64,000 bases of DNA from Cellulosimicrobium protaetiae. Its GTDB lineage: Bacteria > Actinomycetota > Actinomycetes > Actinomycetales > Cellulomonadaceae. Below the pieces are notes generated by a model, which was not told the origin of the DNA, ran no database searches, and was given only the letters and a program-made list of their open reading frames with translations. The stretch spans positions 3,286,001 to 3,350,000 of the forward strand of contig NZ_CP052757.1 of NCBI RefSeq assembly GCF_009708005.2, given 5' to 3'. A program made the translations under genes and the position numbers. This document shows, one piece after another, positions 1-8,147 of this stretch. Each line of letters starts with the position of its first letter. The first letter of the stretch is position 1.

Positions 1-99
1 GGTGTGCTCGTGCGGCGGGGCTGGGTGCGGAGCCCGTCGACACCGCACCGACCTCCTGACCGTCCGCGAACGGCCCCGGGTCGGCGGACGACGTTCCGC

Positions 100-105
100 T
101 AGGGT
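100..105 (+). promoter_or_regulatory. -10 hexamer of a leaderless promoter (AI-2E permease gene)
   Basis: TAGGGT lies exactly 7 nt before the GTG at 113 and no Shine-Dalgarno sequence is present, so transcription would begin at or next to the start codon. Bases 1-99 hold no gene that I can support. Confidence 0.45.
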
Positions 106-112
106 CGGCCGC

Positions 113-1330
113 GTGACCACGACGACGCCGGGCGCTCGCGCGCTGCCTCCCGCCACGCGCACGCTCCTCGCCCTCGCCGCCGGCGTGGTCGTGCTCGCCG
201 GGGTCCACACGGCCCGGGAGGTGCTCGCACCGATCCTCCTCGCGGCGGTGATCGTCATCATCTGCCATCCCGTGCGCTTCCCCCTGGAGCGGCGGGGCTG
301 GCCGCGCTGGGCCGCGACGACGGCGGTCGTGGCGGTCGCCTACCTCATCCTCGCGGCGCTGGTCGCGATGCTCGTGTTCGCGGGGTTCCGGTTCGCCGAC
401 CTCGTGCGCGAGTACCTGCCCGCGCTCGTCCGGTCCGTCGAGGACGTCGTCGACCAGCTCGCCGCCGTGGGCATCGACACCGACGTCGCGGAGGCGGCGA
501 CGTCCTGGCTGGAGCCCGCCCGGGTGCTGAGCCTCGCCGGGAACGTGTCGGGCATGGCGCTCGGCATCGCGACCGCCTTCTTCTTCGTGCTCGCCTACGC
601 GATCTTCATGGCCGCCGACGCGGCGCGGTACTCGACCGCGTCCACGGTCTTCGGCGCCGAGCGCGCCGCGACGATCGACCGCGCGACCCGGTTCAGCGGC
701 GGCGTGCGGCGCTACTTCGTCGTCAACGCGTCCTTCGGCGCGGTCGTGGCGGTCGTCGACGGCGTGGCGCTCTTCCTGCTCGGCGTCCCTGCCCCGACCG
801 TGTGGGCGATCCTCGCGTTCGTCACCAACTTCGTCCCGAACATCGGGTTCGTGCTCGGCCTCGTGCCGCCGGCCATCATGGCCTTCGTCGTCGGGGGCTG
901 GCAGCTCGCCCTGGCGGTCGTCGCGGTCTACTGCGTCGTCAACGTCGTGCTGCAGGTGCTCGTCCAGCCGAAGTTCGTCGCCGACGCGGTGAACCTCAGC
1001 CTCACCCTCAGCTTCGTCTCGGTCGTGTTCTGGACGTTCGTCATCGGGCCGCTCGGGGCGATCCTCGCGATCCCGCTCACGCTGCTCGTGCGTGCGCTCG
1101 TGCTGGAACCCGACCCGGGCTCGGGCTGGCTGCGCTGGCTGTCGGGCGACGACGTGCCCCGTGACGACGGTCCGGCGAGGACTGCGACCGACACCCCGGA
1201 CGATGCCGCGGCGGCCCACGCCGCGGCTCCCCCGCGTGAACCAGTCCCCGACGCGGAGCCCGAGCGTGACCCTCAGGTCCAGCCTGAGGGTTCGTCGGCG
1301 GACGACGCCCCCGCCCCGGGGACGGCGTAG
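113..1330 (+). CDS. AI-2E family (PerM/UPF0118) permease
   Basis: A 405-residue polytopic inner-membrane protein. Hydrophobic segments run from about residue 15 to 335, as expected for the roughly eight-helix AI-2E/PerM family. The family signature NFVPNIGF followed by GLVPP lies around residues 235-250. Family members export small solutes; the substrate cannot be read from sequence and the AI-2 name is historical. The last 60 residues are a hydrophilic Pro/Ala/Asp-rich tail, probably disordered and cytosolic. I chose the GTG at 113 because a -10 box lies 7 nt upstream and homologous-looking sequence begins there; the frame is open further upstream but reads as Arg-rich non-protein sequence. 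The gene is monocistronic: the next gene has its own promoter. Confidence 0.85.
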   Translation: MTTTTPGARALPPATRTLLALAAGVVVLAGVHTAREVLAPILLAAVIVIICHPVRFPLERRGWPRWAATTAVVAVAYLILAALVAMLVFAGFRFADLVREYLPALVRSVEDVVDQLAAVGIDTDVAEAATSWLEPARVLSLAGNVSGMALGIATAFFFVLAYAIFMAADAARYSTASTVFGAERAATIDRATRFSGGVRRYFVVNASFGAVVAVVDGVALFLLGVPAPTVWAILAFVTNFVPNIGFVLGLVPPAIMAFVVGGWQLALAVVAVYCVVNVVLQVLVQPKFVADAVNLSLTLSFVSVVFWTFVIGPLGAILAIPLTLLVRALVLEPDPGSGWLRWLSGDDVPRDDGPARTATDTPDDAAAAHAAAPPREPVPDAEPERDPQVQPEGSSADDAPAPGTA

Positions 1331-1341
1331 CGCGCACCCTG

Positions 1342-1369
1342 TTGCGACCACGTCCGTGGTCCCTAGGCT
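1342..1369 (+). promoter_or_regulatory. Candidate promoter with an embedded operator dyad
   Basis: TTGCGA (1342-1347), a 16-nt spacer and TAGGCT (1364-1369) form a sigma-A-like promoter for the glyoxalase-fold gene at 1414. The spacer contains the dyad GACCACG-TC-CGTGGTC (1346-1361), so a repressor bound there would block RNA polymerase. The regulator is unknown. Confidence 0.4.
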
Positions 1370-1413
1370 GGCAGACGGCGGGTGTCCGCCCGTCACCGGC
1401 ACGGGGAGGAACC

Positions 1414-1779
1414 ATGGCGCACGGAGACATCACGCACATCGACATCCCGGTGAGCGACAGCGGCCGGGCCACGCAGTTCTACGGCGCGCTCTTCGGCTGG
1501 CAGATCGCGGAGATCCCGGGCTTCGAGGGCTACCCCATGTGGCGCGCCCCGAACCAGATCAGCGGCGGCGGGCTCGCGCCGCGGTCGGAGGGGTTCACGA
1601 CCCCGCGCAGCTACGTCGAGGTCGACTCGATCGAGGACACGCTCGCGAAGGTCCGCGAGCTCGGGGGCAGCGTGATCCTGGAGAAGTCCGAGATCAGCCC
1701 GACGTCCTGGTGGGCGGCGTTCGAGGACGCCGACGGGAACCAGATCGGCCTCTACGAGGGCACGACGGACGCGGGCTGA
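1414..1779 (+). CDS. VOC (glyoxalase/bleomycin-resistance fold) family protein
   Basis: A 121-residue cytosolic protein of the vicinal-oxygen-chelate fold. The N-terminal strand ITHIDIPVSD with following FYGALFGW is the classic first beta-alpha-beta motif, and the C-terminal DADGNQIGLYEG is the standard end of the second module (NxxGLYE carries the second metal-ligand position). It most resembles small single-unit proteins that dimerise and have no assigned reaction. The substrate cannot be inferred. The start is the ATG at 1414, supported by the Shine-Dalgarno GGGGAGGA 4 nt upstream; an upstream in-frame start at 1342 would lie within the candidate promoter. It ends shortly before a convergent gene at 1829. 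Confidence 0.85.
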   Translation: MAHGDITHIDIPVSDSGRATQFYGALFGWQIAEIPGFEGYPMWRAPNQISGGGLAPRSEGFTTPRSYVEVDSIEDTLAKVRELGGSVILEKSEISPTSWWAAFEDADGNQIGLYEGTTDAG

Positions 1780-1828
1780 GCCGCCGCGGGGCCCCGCTCC
1801 ACCCGCTCCACCCGCTCGGTCGTCGTGG

Positions 1829-2212
1829 TCAGTGCGACAGCACGCGACCGTCCGGGTCGCCGGGCCGGCGCGGCCGGAGCGTGGGCGGGGGCGGCCACGG
1901 GAGGTCGTAGCGCTCCACCGGGACGTCGATCGCGCCGAAGTCGTCGGTCTGCACGACCACGCCGTCCGGCGTGACCTCCACGAGACGGACGCGCAGGGGC
2001 GGTGCGCCGTCCCGCTCGAGCATCCACACGTCGGCCAGCCACGCGAGGCTGAGCGCGTCGAGCGCCTCCTCGGCCTCCAGCCAGTCGACCGGGCCGGTCA
2101 GCTCGCGCCCGAGGAGCGACACGGCGACCCAGGCGTCGCCGTCGGGACGGATCCAGCCCACGTGCTCGCGGTCGTCGGGTCGGCGGTGCGGGATCCACTC
2201 GGCGGGCAGCAT
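1829..2212 (-). CDS. Hypothetical protein, 127 aa
   Basis: I do not recognise a named family. The 127-residue protein starts MLPAEWIPHRRP and has alternating charged and hydrophobic residues suggesting a small beta-rich fold, with segments such as GDAWVAVSLLGRE and VRLVEVTPDGVVVQTDDFG that resemble a barrel-like domain. It has no signal peptide or membrane helix and ends in a Pro/Arg-rich tail. Codon use is typical of the window, which supports a real gene. The start is the ATG at 2212: TAGCCT lies 6 nt upstream on the coding strand (2219-2224), the leaderless pattern seen elsewhere here. It is downstream of, and in the same direction as, the F420 gene pair but has its own apparent promoter. 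Confidence 0.65.
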   Translation of the reverse strand: MLPAEWIPHRRPDDREHVGWIRPDGDAWVAVSLLGRELTGPVDWLEAEEALDALSLAWLADVWMLERDGAPPLRVRLVEVTPDGVVVQTDDFGAIDVPVERYDLPWPPPPTLRPRRPGDPDGRVLSH

Positions 2213-2275
2213 CCCGGCAGGCTAGCCGCCCGCCGCACCGTGAGCCACGGGATTGCGGCGGTCACGCACGCCCGC

Positions 2276-3148
2276 TCAGTCGACGGGGACCGGCTCGTTG
2301 CCCGACCCCTCACGGAAGCCCTCGCCGAACCCGTCGCGGTACCCGCCCTGGTAGGCCTCGGCGCTGCCCTCGCGGAACAGGTCGTCAGCCGACGCGCGGA
2401 CGAGCGAGCGCGCCCCCGGGCCGTCGTCGTCGCCCACGTACCGCGCGAGGCCGCGCACGACGGCGACGGGCCGGCCCGCCGACTTGCCGCGCACGAGCTC
2501 GCTCGCGGAGGCCACCTCGTCCGCGACGGCCGTCACCGTCACGGTGAGGGGCCGGCCGTGCGCGTCCACGCCGCCGCGCAGGTCCTCGACGACGACGATC
2601 CCCGCCGCGCCGATCGCGACGTCGACCAGCCCGTCGCGCCACGCGCGACCCGCGGTGTCCGTGACGACGACACCGAGGCGGGTCAGTCCGAACCGTGCGC
2701 GCAGCGTGGCCCGCAGCGCCCGCGCCGACACGTCGGGGTCGAGCGGCAGGAGCAGCACGGTGCCGTCGGGCGTGTTGGACGCGTCGACCCCCGCGGCGGC
2801 CATGACGAGGCCGAGGCGGTTCTCGACGATGCGCAGCGGAGGCTGCCCCGGGCGCTCGCGCGTCGCGACGACGCGCACCGTCTCGTCCGTGATCGCCTGC
2901 TCGCGGTCGGCGGCGGCGACCACGCGGCCCTCCGCCTTGGACACGACCTTGCTCGTCACGACGACGACGTCGCCCTCGGCGAGCGCGTCACCCGGCGCCC
3001 CGCCGGCGAGCAGGTCGCCGACGAGAGCGGCGAGGTCGTCGCCCGGGCGTACCTCGCCCAGGCCCGACGGCGCCCACACGGTCAGGCGAGCCGCGTCGCC
3101 CGGGCCCGGGTCGCCGTCGAGCCCGACAGGGTCCGCGCCGGTGGTCAC
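2276..3148 (-). CDS. Coenzyme F420-0:L-glutamate ligase (CofE/FbiB N-domain type)
   Basis: A 290-residue protein matching the CofE family, which adds gamma-linked glutamates to coenzyme F420-0 using GTP. Recognisable elements are [16 protein letters not shown] (about residues 40-55), [11 protein letters not shown], the [12 protein letters not shown] core, and [14 protein letters not shown] followed by the conserved [12 protein letters not shown] loop. It lacks the C-terminal nitroreductase-like domain of mycobacterial FbiB, so it corresponds to the ligase part only. The C-terminal 30 residues are a Gly/Glu-rich tail. The GTG start overlaps the stop of the upstream F420-dependent oxidoreductase gene by 4 nt (GTGA, 3145-3148), so the two are probably translationally coupled and cofactor finishing is co-expressed with a cofactor user. 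Confidence 0.85.
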   Translation of the reverse strand: MTTGADPVGLDGDPGPGDAARLTVWAPSGLGEVRPGDDLAALVGDLLAGGAPGDALAEGDVVVVTSKVVSKAEGRVVAAADREQAITDETVRVVATRERPGQPPLRIVENRLGLVMAAAGVDASNTPDGTVLLLPLDPDVSARALRATLRARFGLTRLGVVVTDTAGRAWRDGLVDVAIGAAGIVVVEDLRGGVDAHGRPLTVTVTAVADEVASASELVRGKSAGRPVAVVRGLARYVGDDDGPGARSLVRASADDLFREGSAEAYQGGYRDGFGEGFREGSGNEPVPVD

Positions 3149-4143
3149 CGCGCCAGCTTCGGCAGGACCTCGCGGCCGAAGACCTCGATCCACTCCCGCT
3201 GGTTGCGGCCCACGTTGTGGAGGTAGATCCGGTCGAAGCCCAGATCGACGAACTTCTGGATGTACGCGCGGTGCTCGTCGGGGTCGGCGGAGATCACCAT
3301 GCGGCCCTCGAAGTCCTCGGGGCGCACGAGCTTGGCCATCTGCTCGAAGTCGTGGGGCGAGCGGATGTCGGCCTTGGGGAACTTCATGCCGCCGTTGGGC
3401 CACTCGGTCATCGCGTTCGCGAGCGCCTCCTCGTCGGTCGCGGCCCAGGACAGGTGGAGCTGGAGCACCTTGGGCATGGCCTGCGGGTCACGGCCGGACT
3501 CGCGGACGCCGTCGTCGAACTTGCCGAACAGCATGGAGATCTTCTCCAGCGGCGCGCCGACCGTGATGAGGCCGTCCGCGTGCCGGCCGGCGCGCTTGGC
3601 CGTCACCGGCCCCGCCGTCGCGACGAGGATCTCCGGCGCGACCTCGGGCATGGTCCACAGCCGCGTGGACTCCATCTTGTAGAACTGCCCGGAGTGCTTG
3701 ACGTCCTTGTTGTCGAGCCCGGACTGGAACAGCTTCTTGATGACGTCGATCGCCTCGAACATGCGGTTGATGCGCTCGGGCGCCTCCGGCCAGTAGCCCG
3801 CGACGACGTGCTCGTTGAGCGCCTCGCCCGAGCCCAGGCCGAGCCAGTGCCGACCGGGGTACATCGCGGCGAGCGTCGCCGAGGCCTGCGCGACCATCGC
3901 CGGGTGCCAGCGGAACGTGGGCGCCGTGACGCCCGGGCCGAGGTCTCCGGTCGTGCGCTCGCCGAGCGCGGTGAGCACGTTCCACACGAACGACGACTCG
4001 CCCTGCGCCGGGACCCACGGCTGGAAGTGGTCCGCCGCCATGGTCCCGGAGAAGCCGTGCTCCTCCGCGTAGGCCGAGAGCGCGACGGCCTCGGTCGGGT
4101 GGAACTGCTCCAGCATGGCGGCGTAGCCGATCGTCAGACCCAT
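3145..4143 (-). CDS. F420-dependent LLM-class oxidoreductase, FGD-like
   Basis: A 332-residue TIM-barrel protein of the luciferase-like monooxygenase class, closely resembling F420-dependent glucose-6-phosphate dehydrogenase and the TIGR03557 group. Diagnostic stretches are DHFQPW near residue 38, a [13 protein letters not shown] segment, [12 protein letters not shown] near residue 100, and VISADPDEH near the C-terminus; the equivalents in mycobacterial Fgd1 form the F420 and substrate pockets. It may reduce F420 from a sugar phosphate or alcohol, but the substrate is uncertain because FGD-like proteins are not all glucose-6-phosphate enzymes. TAGTGT lies 6 nt upstream of the ATG (4150-4155 on the minus strand), so the transcript is probably leaderless. 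It is the first gene of a two-gene operon with the CofE-like ligase. Confidence 0.85.
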   Translation of the reverse strand: MGLTIGYAAMLEQFHPTEAVALSAYAEEHGFSGTMAADHFQPWVPAQGESSFVWNVLTALGERTTGDLGPGVTAPTFRWHPAMVAQASATLAAMYPGRHWLGLGSGEALNEHVVAGYWPEAPERINRMFEAIDVIKKLFQSGLDNKDVKHSGQFYKMESTRLWTMPEVAPEILVATAGPVTAKRAGRHADGLITVGAPLEKISMLFGKFDDGVRESGRDPQAMPKVLQLHLSWAATDEEALANAMTEWPNGGMKFPKADIRSPHDFEQMAKLVRPEDFEGRMVISADPDEHRAYIQKFVDLGFDRIYLHNVGRNQREWIEVFGREVLPKLAR

Positions 4144-4219
4144 GCTCCGACACTAGTACGCACGGGACGAGGTCTCGCCAGGTGCCTCGTCGCGCCCGGC
4201 GCCCGCTAACCTCTCGTCG

Positions 4220-5209
4220 GTGAGCACCACGTCCCCGGACCGCGCCGCCCTCGACACGCGGGCCCTCGTGGAGCCGGTGGACCGCGCGGCGGTGCGCGCG
4301 CACCACCGGGAGCTCCGTCGCCGGGCGCGTGCGGAACGAGCGCGGACGAGGTCCTCGGGGCCGTCCCGGGTGCTCGCCAGGGTGCTCGGGACCACCCTCC
4401 TCGCCCTCCTGCTCGCCGTCGGGGCGGCCGTCGTCGCCGCCGTCCTCGCCCTCGCCGTGGTCGGCCTCGTCGCCGCCGGAGTCGCCGTCCCGGTCGCCGT
4501 CGGGCTCGTGGCGGCCGGCGTCGTGGCGGTCGGTCTCCTGGTCGCCCGGGGCGTGCGGGGGTCGTCCGCCCGGGAGCACGAGCTGGCCTACCGGCTGAGC
4601 AGGTTCGCCGCGGCGAACGGGTTCGACGTCGAGCCGCGGATCGACGAGCCCGCGCGGCCCAGCGGGGCGTTCGACGTCGGCATCCTCCGCGTCGCCCGGG
4701 ACGTCGTCCGCGCGCGGGGCCCGCGCGCCGTGGAGGTCGCGACCTACACGTACAGCGCCGGCTACCGCAACGGCGAGCCCTTCGCGTTCACCTACGCCAT
4801 GGTCGCCCTCGACCGCACCCTGCCCCGCGTCGTCGTGGAGACGGTGCCCGCGCGAGGCGTGCGGGGCGCGCGGGCGCCGCGGGGGGTCGAGCGCGTGTGG
4901 GAGCTGCCGGTCGACGGCCCGTTCGGCGACCGCCACCACGCCTACGGACCCGTGCGGTCCGCGACCGGCACCGCGCGCGCCGTCTTCACCCCGGAGATCG
5001 TCGAGGCCCTCGTCCGTGGTCCCCTCCCCCTCGCGGCCGAGGTGTCCGGTGACCGGCTCTTCCTGTTCAGCGAGCGCGCGCTCGACCTGCTCGACCCCGC
5101 GGTCTGGGAACGCCTCCTGGGGACGGCCACCGACCTGGCCGCACGTCTGTCCCGCGCGGACGGGCCGGGCGGCCCGGGCGGTCCGGGCGCCGCGCCCGGC
5201 ACCCGGTGA
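4220..5209 (+). CDS. Membrane protein of unknown function, 329 aa
   Basis: I do not recognise a named family. The N-terminal 55 residues are Arg-rich and cytosolic; two closely spaced hydrophobic helices follow (about 55-80 and 82-110, very Ala/Val/Leu-rich), then a soluble region of some 200 residues with mixed alpha/beta character (for example ATYTYSAGYRNGEPFAFTYAMV). This layout, two helices followed by a soluble domain, is shared by DUF3137-type proteins, but the resemblance is only general. The C-terminus is Gly/Pro-rich. The GTG start is preceded by TAACCT with 7 nt spacing (4207-4212), indicating a leaderless transcript. It stands between the divergent F420 pair and valS. Confidence 0.65.
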   Translation: MSTTSPDRAALDTRALVEPVDRAAVRAHHRELRRRARAERARTRSSGPSRVLARVLGTTLLALLLAVGAAVVAAVLALAVVGLVAAGVAVPVAVGLVAAGVVAVGLLVARGVRGSSAREHELAYRLSRFAAANGFDVEPRIDEPARPSGAFDVGILRVARDVVRARGPRAVEVATYTYSAGYRNGEPFAFTYAMVALDRTLPRVVVETVPARGVRGARAPRGVERVWELPVDGPFGDRHHAYGPVRSATGTARAVFTPEIVEALVRGPLPLAAEVSGDRLFLFSERALDLLDPAVWERLLGTATDLAARLSRADGPGGPGGPGAAPGTR

Positions 5210-5273
5210 CGACGGCGGCCGGGAGGCGAGACGCCGTCGGGAGCGGCCCCGAGATCTGGGAGAATGGGCGACC

Positions 5274-8081
5274 ATGAGCGACTTCCCGACGAACGCGCCG
5301 ACGGGCGCGGCCGATGCCACTGCAGCAACGACCTCCTCCGCCGGCCGCGTAGCCGGCGACGTCGTCCGCGCGGTGGTCGCGGGAGTACCCGACCGGGTGA
5401 GCCTCGACGGGCTCGAGGAGACGTACGACGCCCGCTGGGCCGAGCAGGGGACGTACGCGTTCGACCGCTCGAAGACCCGCGAGCAGGTCTTCTCGATCGA
5501 CACCCCGCCGCCGACGGTCTCCGGCTCCCTGCACGTGGGCCACGTGTTCTCCTACACGCACACCGACGTCGTCGCGCGGTTCCAGCGCATGCGCGGCCTC
5601 GAGGTGTTCTACCCGATGGGCTGGGACGACAACGGCCTGCCCACCGAGCGCCGCGTGCAGAACTACTACGGCGTGCGCTGCGACCCGACGCTGCCCTACG
5701 TCGAGGGCTTCGAGCCCCCGCACGAGGGCGGCGAGGGCAAGTCGGTCAAGGCCGCGGACCAGGTGCCCGTGAGCCGCCGCAACTTCATCGAGCTGTGCGA
5801 GCGCCTGACCGCCGAGGACGAGAAGCAGTTCGAGGCGCTGTGGCGCCGGCTCGGCCTCTCGGTCGACTGGGCGCAGCACTACCAGACGATCGACGCGCGG
5901 TCGCGCACGGCCGCGCAGCGCGCGTTCCTGCGCAACCTCGGCCGCGGCGAGGCCTACCAGGCCGAGGCGCCGGGCCTGTGGGACGTGACGTTCCAGACCG
6001 CGGTCGCGCAGGCCGAGCTCGAGGCGCGCGACTACCCCGGTCACTTCCACAAGGTCGCGTTCCACCGCGTCGCGCCGGGCACGCCCGACGACGGCGCGCC
6101 CGTCTACATCGAGACGACCCGCCCCGAGCTGCTCGCCGCGTGCGTCGCGCTCGTCGCGCACCCGGACGACGAGCGCTACCAGCACCTGTTCGGCACGACG
6201 GTGCGCTCGCCGCTGTTCGACGTCGAGCTGCCCGTCCTCGCGCACCCCGCCGCCGAGCGCGACAAGGGTGCGGGCATCGCGATGTGCTGCACTTTCGGCG
6301 ACCTCACCGACGTGCAGTGGTGGCGCGAGCTGCAGCTCCCGACGCGCTCGATCATCACGCGCGACGGCCGCATCACGCGCGAGACGCCGGACTGGATCAC
6401 GTCGCACTCCGGCCAGGGCGTGTTCGCCGAGATCGAGGGCAAGACGACCTTCTCCGCGCGCCAGGTCGTCGTCGACGCACTGCGCGACGCGGGCGACCTC
6501 GACGGCGAGCCCGTGCCGACGCAGCGCAAGGCGAACTTCTTCGAGAAGGGCGACAAGCCCCTCGAGATCGTCACGTCGCGCCAGTGGTACATCCGCAACG
6601 GCGGCCGCGACTGGACCACCGAGGACGGCACGGCCCGCGACCTGCGCGGCGAGCTGCTGGGTCGCGGCAAGGAGCTCGCGTTCCACCCCGACTTCATGCG
6701 CGTGCGCTACGAGAACTGGGTCGGCGGCCTCAACGGCGACTGGCTCATCTCGCGCCAGCGCTTCTTCGGCGTCGCGATCCCGCTCTGGTACCCGGTGCTC
6801 GAGTCGGGCGAGGTCGACCACGACCACCCGATCGTCCCGTCCGAGGACGTGCTCCCGGTCGACCCGTCGTCCGACGTGCCCGCGGGGTACACCGAGGACC
6901 AGCGCGGCGTGCCGGGCGGGTTCGTGGGCGAGAACGACATCATGGACACGTGGGCGACGTCGTCGCTCACGCCGCAGATCGCGGGCGGCTGGGAGGTCGA
7001 CCCCGACCTGTTCGAGCGCGTGTTCCCCATGGACCTGCGCCCGCAGGGCCAGGACATCATCCGGACCTGGCTGTTCTCGACCGTCGTGCGCTCGCACCTC
7101 GAGTTCGGGTCGCTGCCGTGGAAGAACGCCGCGATCTCGGGCTGGATCCTCGACCCCGACCGCAAGAAGATGTCGAAGTCCAAGGGCAACGTCGTCACGC
7201 CCATGGGCCTGCTCGAGGAGCACGGCTCCGACGCGGTACGCTACTGGGCCGCGTCGGCCCGCCTGGGCACCGACGCCGCGTTCGAGGTCGGCCAGATGAA
7301 GATCGGCCGCCGCCTCGCGATCAAGATCCTCAACGCGTCGAAGTTCGCGCTCTCCTTCGGCGTGGACGCAGAGGCCGGGACGGGCGAGATCGTCCTCGAC
7401 CCCGCGCTCGTCACCGAGACGCTCGACCGCGCGATGCTCGCGGGCCTCGCGTCGGTCGTCGAGAAGGCGACCGAGGCGTTCGAGGCGTACGACCACACCC
7501 GCGCGCTCGAGACCACGGAGACGTTCTTCTGGACGTTCTGCGACGACTACCTCGAGCTCGTCAAGGACCGCGCGTACGGGGCCGGGGCCGCTGCCTCCGA
7601 CGTCTCGCCCGAGACCCGGTCGGCGCGCGTCGCGCTCGCGATCGCGCTCGACACGCTCCTGCGCCTCTTCGCGCCGTTCGTGCCGTTCGCGACCGAGGAG
7701 GTGTGGTCGTGGTGGCGCGCGTCCGAGGGCTCGATCCACCGCGCCCCGTGGCCCACCTCGGACGTCGCGCGCTCGGCGGCCGGCGACGCCGACCCTGCCG
7801 TGCTCACCGCCGCGGGCCACGCGCTCGCCGCGCTGCGCAAGATCAAGTCCGAGGCGAAGGTCTCCATGCGCACCCCGATCCTCGCGGCGCAGGTCGCGGT
7901 GCCGGCGGCGTCGCTCGCCGGCGTCGAGGCGTCGGTCGTCGACGTCCGCAACGGCGGTCGCGTCACCGGCACGCTCGACCTCGTCGCGGCCGTCGAGGGC
8001 CAGGGCGACGCCGCCGTCCAGGGCGGGATCGTCGTCGTCTCCTCCGAGCTCGGCGAGCCCGAGGCCCGCAAGAAGGGCTGA
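5274..8081 (+). CDS. valS: Valyl-tRNA synthetase
   Basis: A 935-residue class I aminoacyl-tRNA synthetase that charges tRNA-Val in the cytosol. The HIGH signature appears as HVGH in SGSLHVGHVFSY (about residues 85-96), the KMSKS signature as KKMSKSKGN, and the CP1 editing insertion carries TTRPELLAACVAL. The segment MGWDDNGLPTERRVQNYYG and the editing-domain layout match the branch of bacterial ValS grouped with archaeal-type enzymes rather than the E. coli type; this is from memory of the family. A 50-60 residue N-terminal Ala/Thr-rich extension precedes the catalytic core, so the true start could be slightly downstream, although the ATG at 5274 follows a plausible -10 (GAGAAT). The transcript ends in a strong hairpin at 8091. 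Confidence 0.96.
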   Translation: MSDFPTNAPTGAADATAATTSSAGRVAGDVVRAVVAGVPDRVSLDGLEETYDARWAEQGTYAFDRSKTREQVFSIDTPPPTVSGSLHVGHVFSYTHTDVVARFQRMRGLEVFYPMGWDDNGLPTERRVQNYYGVRCDPTLPYVEGFEPPHEGGEGKSVKAADQVPVSRRNFIELCERLTAEDEKQFEALWRRLGLSVDWAQHYQTIDARSRTAAQRAFLRNLGRGEAYQAEAPGLWDVTFQTAVAQAELEARDYPGHFHKVAFHRVAPGTPDDGAPVYIETTRPELLAACVALVAHPDDERYQHLFGTTVRSPLFDVELPVLAHPAAERDKGAGIAMCCTFGDLTDVQWWRELQLPTRSIITRDGRITRETPDWITSHSGQGVFAEIEGKTTFSARQVVVDALRDAGDLDGEPVPTQRKANFFEKGDKPLEIVTSRQWYIRNGGRDWTTEDGTARDLRGELLGRGKELAFHPDFMRVRYENWVGGLNGDWLISRQRFFGVAIPLWYPVLESGEVDHDHPIVPSEDVLPVDPSSDVPAGYTEDQRGVPGGFVGENDIMDTWATSSLTPQIAGGWEVDPDLFERVFPMDLRPQGQDIIRTWLFSTVVRSHLEFGSLPWKNAAISGWILDPDRKKMSKSKGNVVTPMGLLEEHGSDAVRYWAASARLGTDAAFEVGQMKIGRRLAIKILNASKFALSFGVDAEAGTGEIVLDPALVTETLDRAMLAGLASVVEKATEAFEAYDHTRALETTETFFWTFCDDYLELVKDRAYGAGAAASDVSPETRSARVALAIALDTLLRLFAPFVPFATEEVWSWWRASEGSIHRAPWPTSDVARSAAGDADPAVLTAAGHALAALRKIKSEAKVSMRTPILAAQVAVPAASLAGVEASVVDVRNGGRVTGTLDLVAAVEGQGDAAVQGGIVVVSSELGEPEARKKG

Positions 8082-8090
8082 CCCTCCGCA

Positions 8091-8132
8091 CGACGACGCC
8101 CTCCCCGGCCGCGGCCGGGGAGGGCGTCGTCG
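8091..8132. terminator. Bidirectional hairpin between valS and the baeRF2-type gene
   Basis: Two perfect 20-bp arms (8091-8110 and 8113-8132) are separated by only 2 nt. They lie between two convergent genes, 9 nt after the valS stop and 15 nt after the stop of the minus-strand gene. There is no U-tract, as is usual for high-GC actinobacterial terminators. Confidence 0.75.
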
Positions 8133-8147
8133 TCGGTGGTGGCGGGC

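Noticed and set aside
5210-5239. An 8-bp CGACGGCG/CGCCGTCG hairpin between the unknown membrane protein gene and valS as a terminator
   Set aside because: A short stem with a long loop, common by chance at this GC content.
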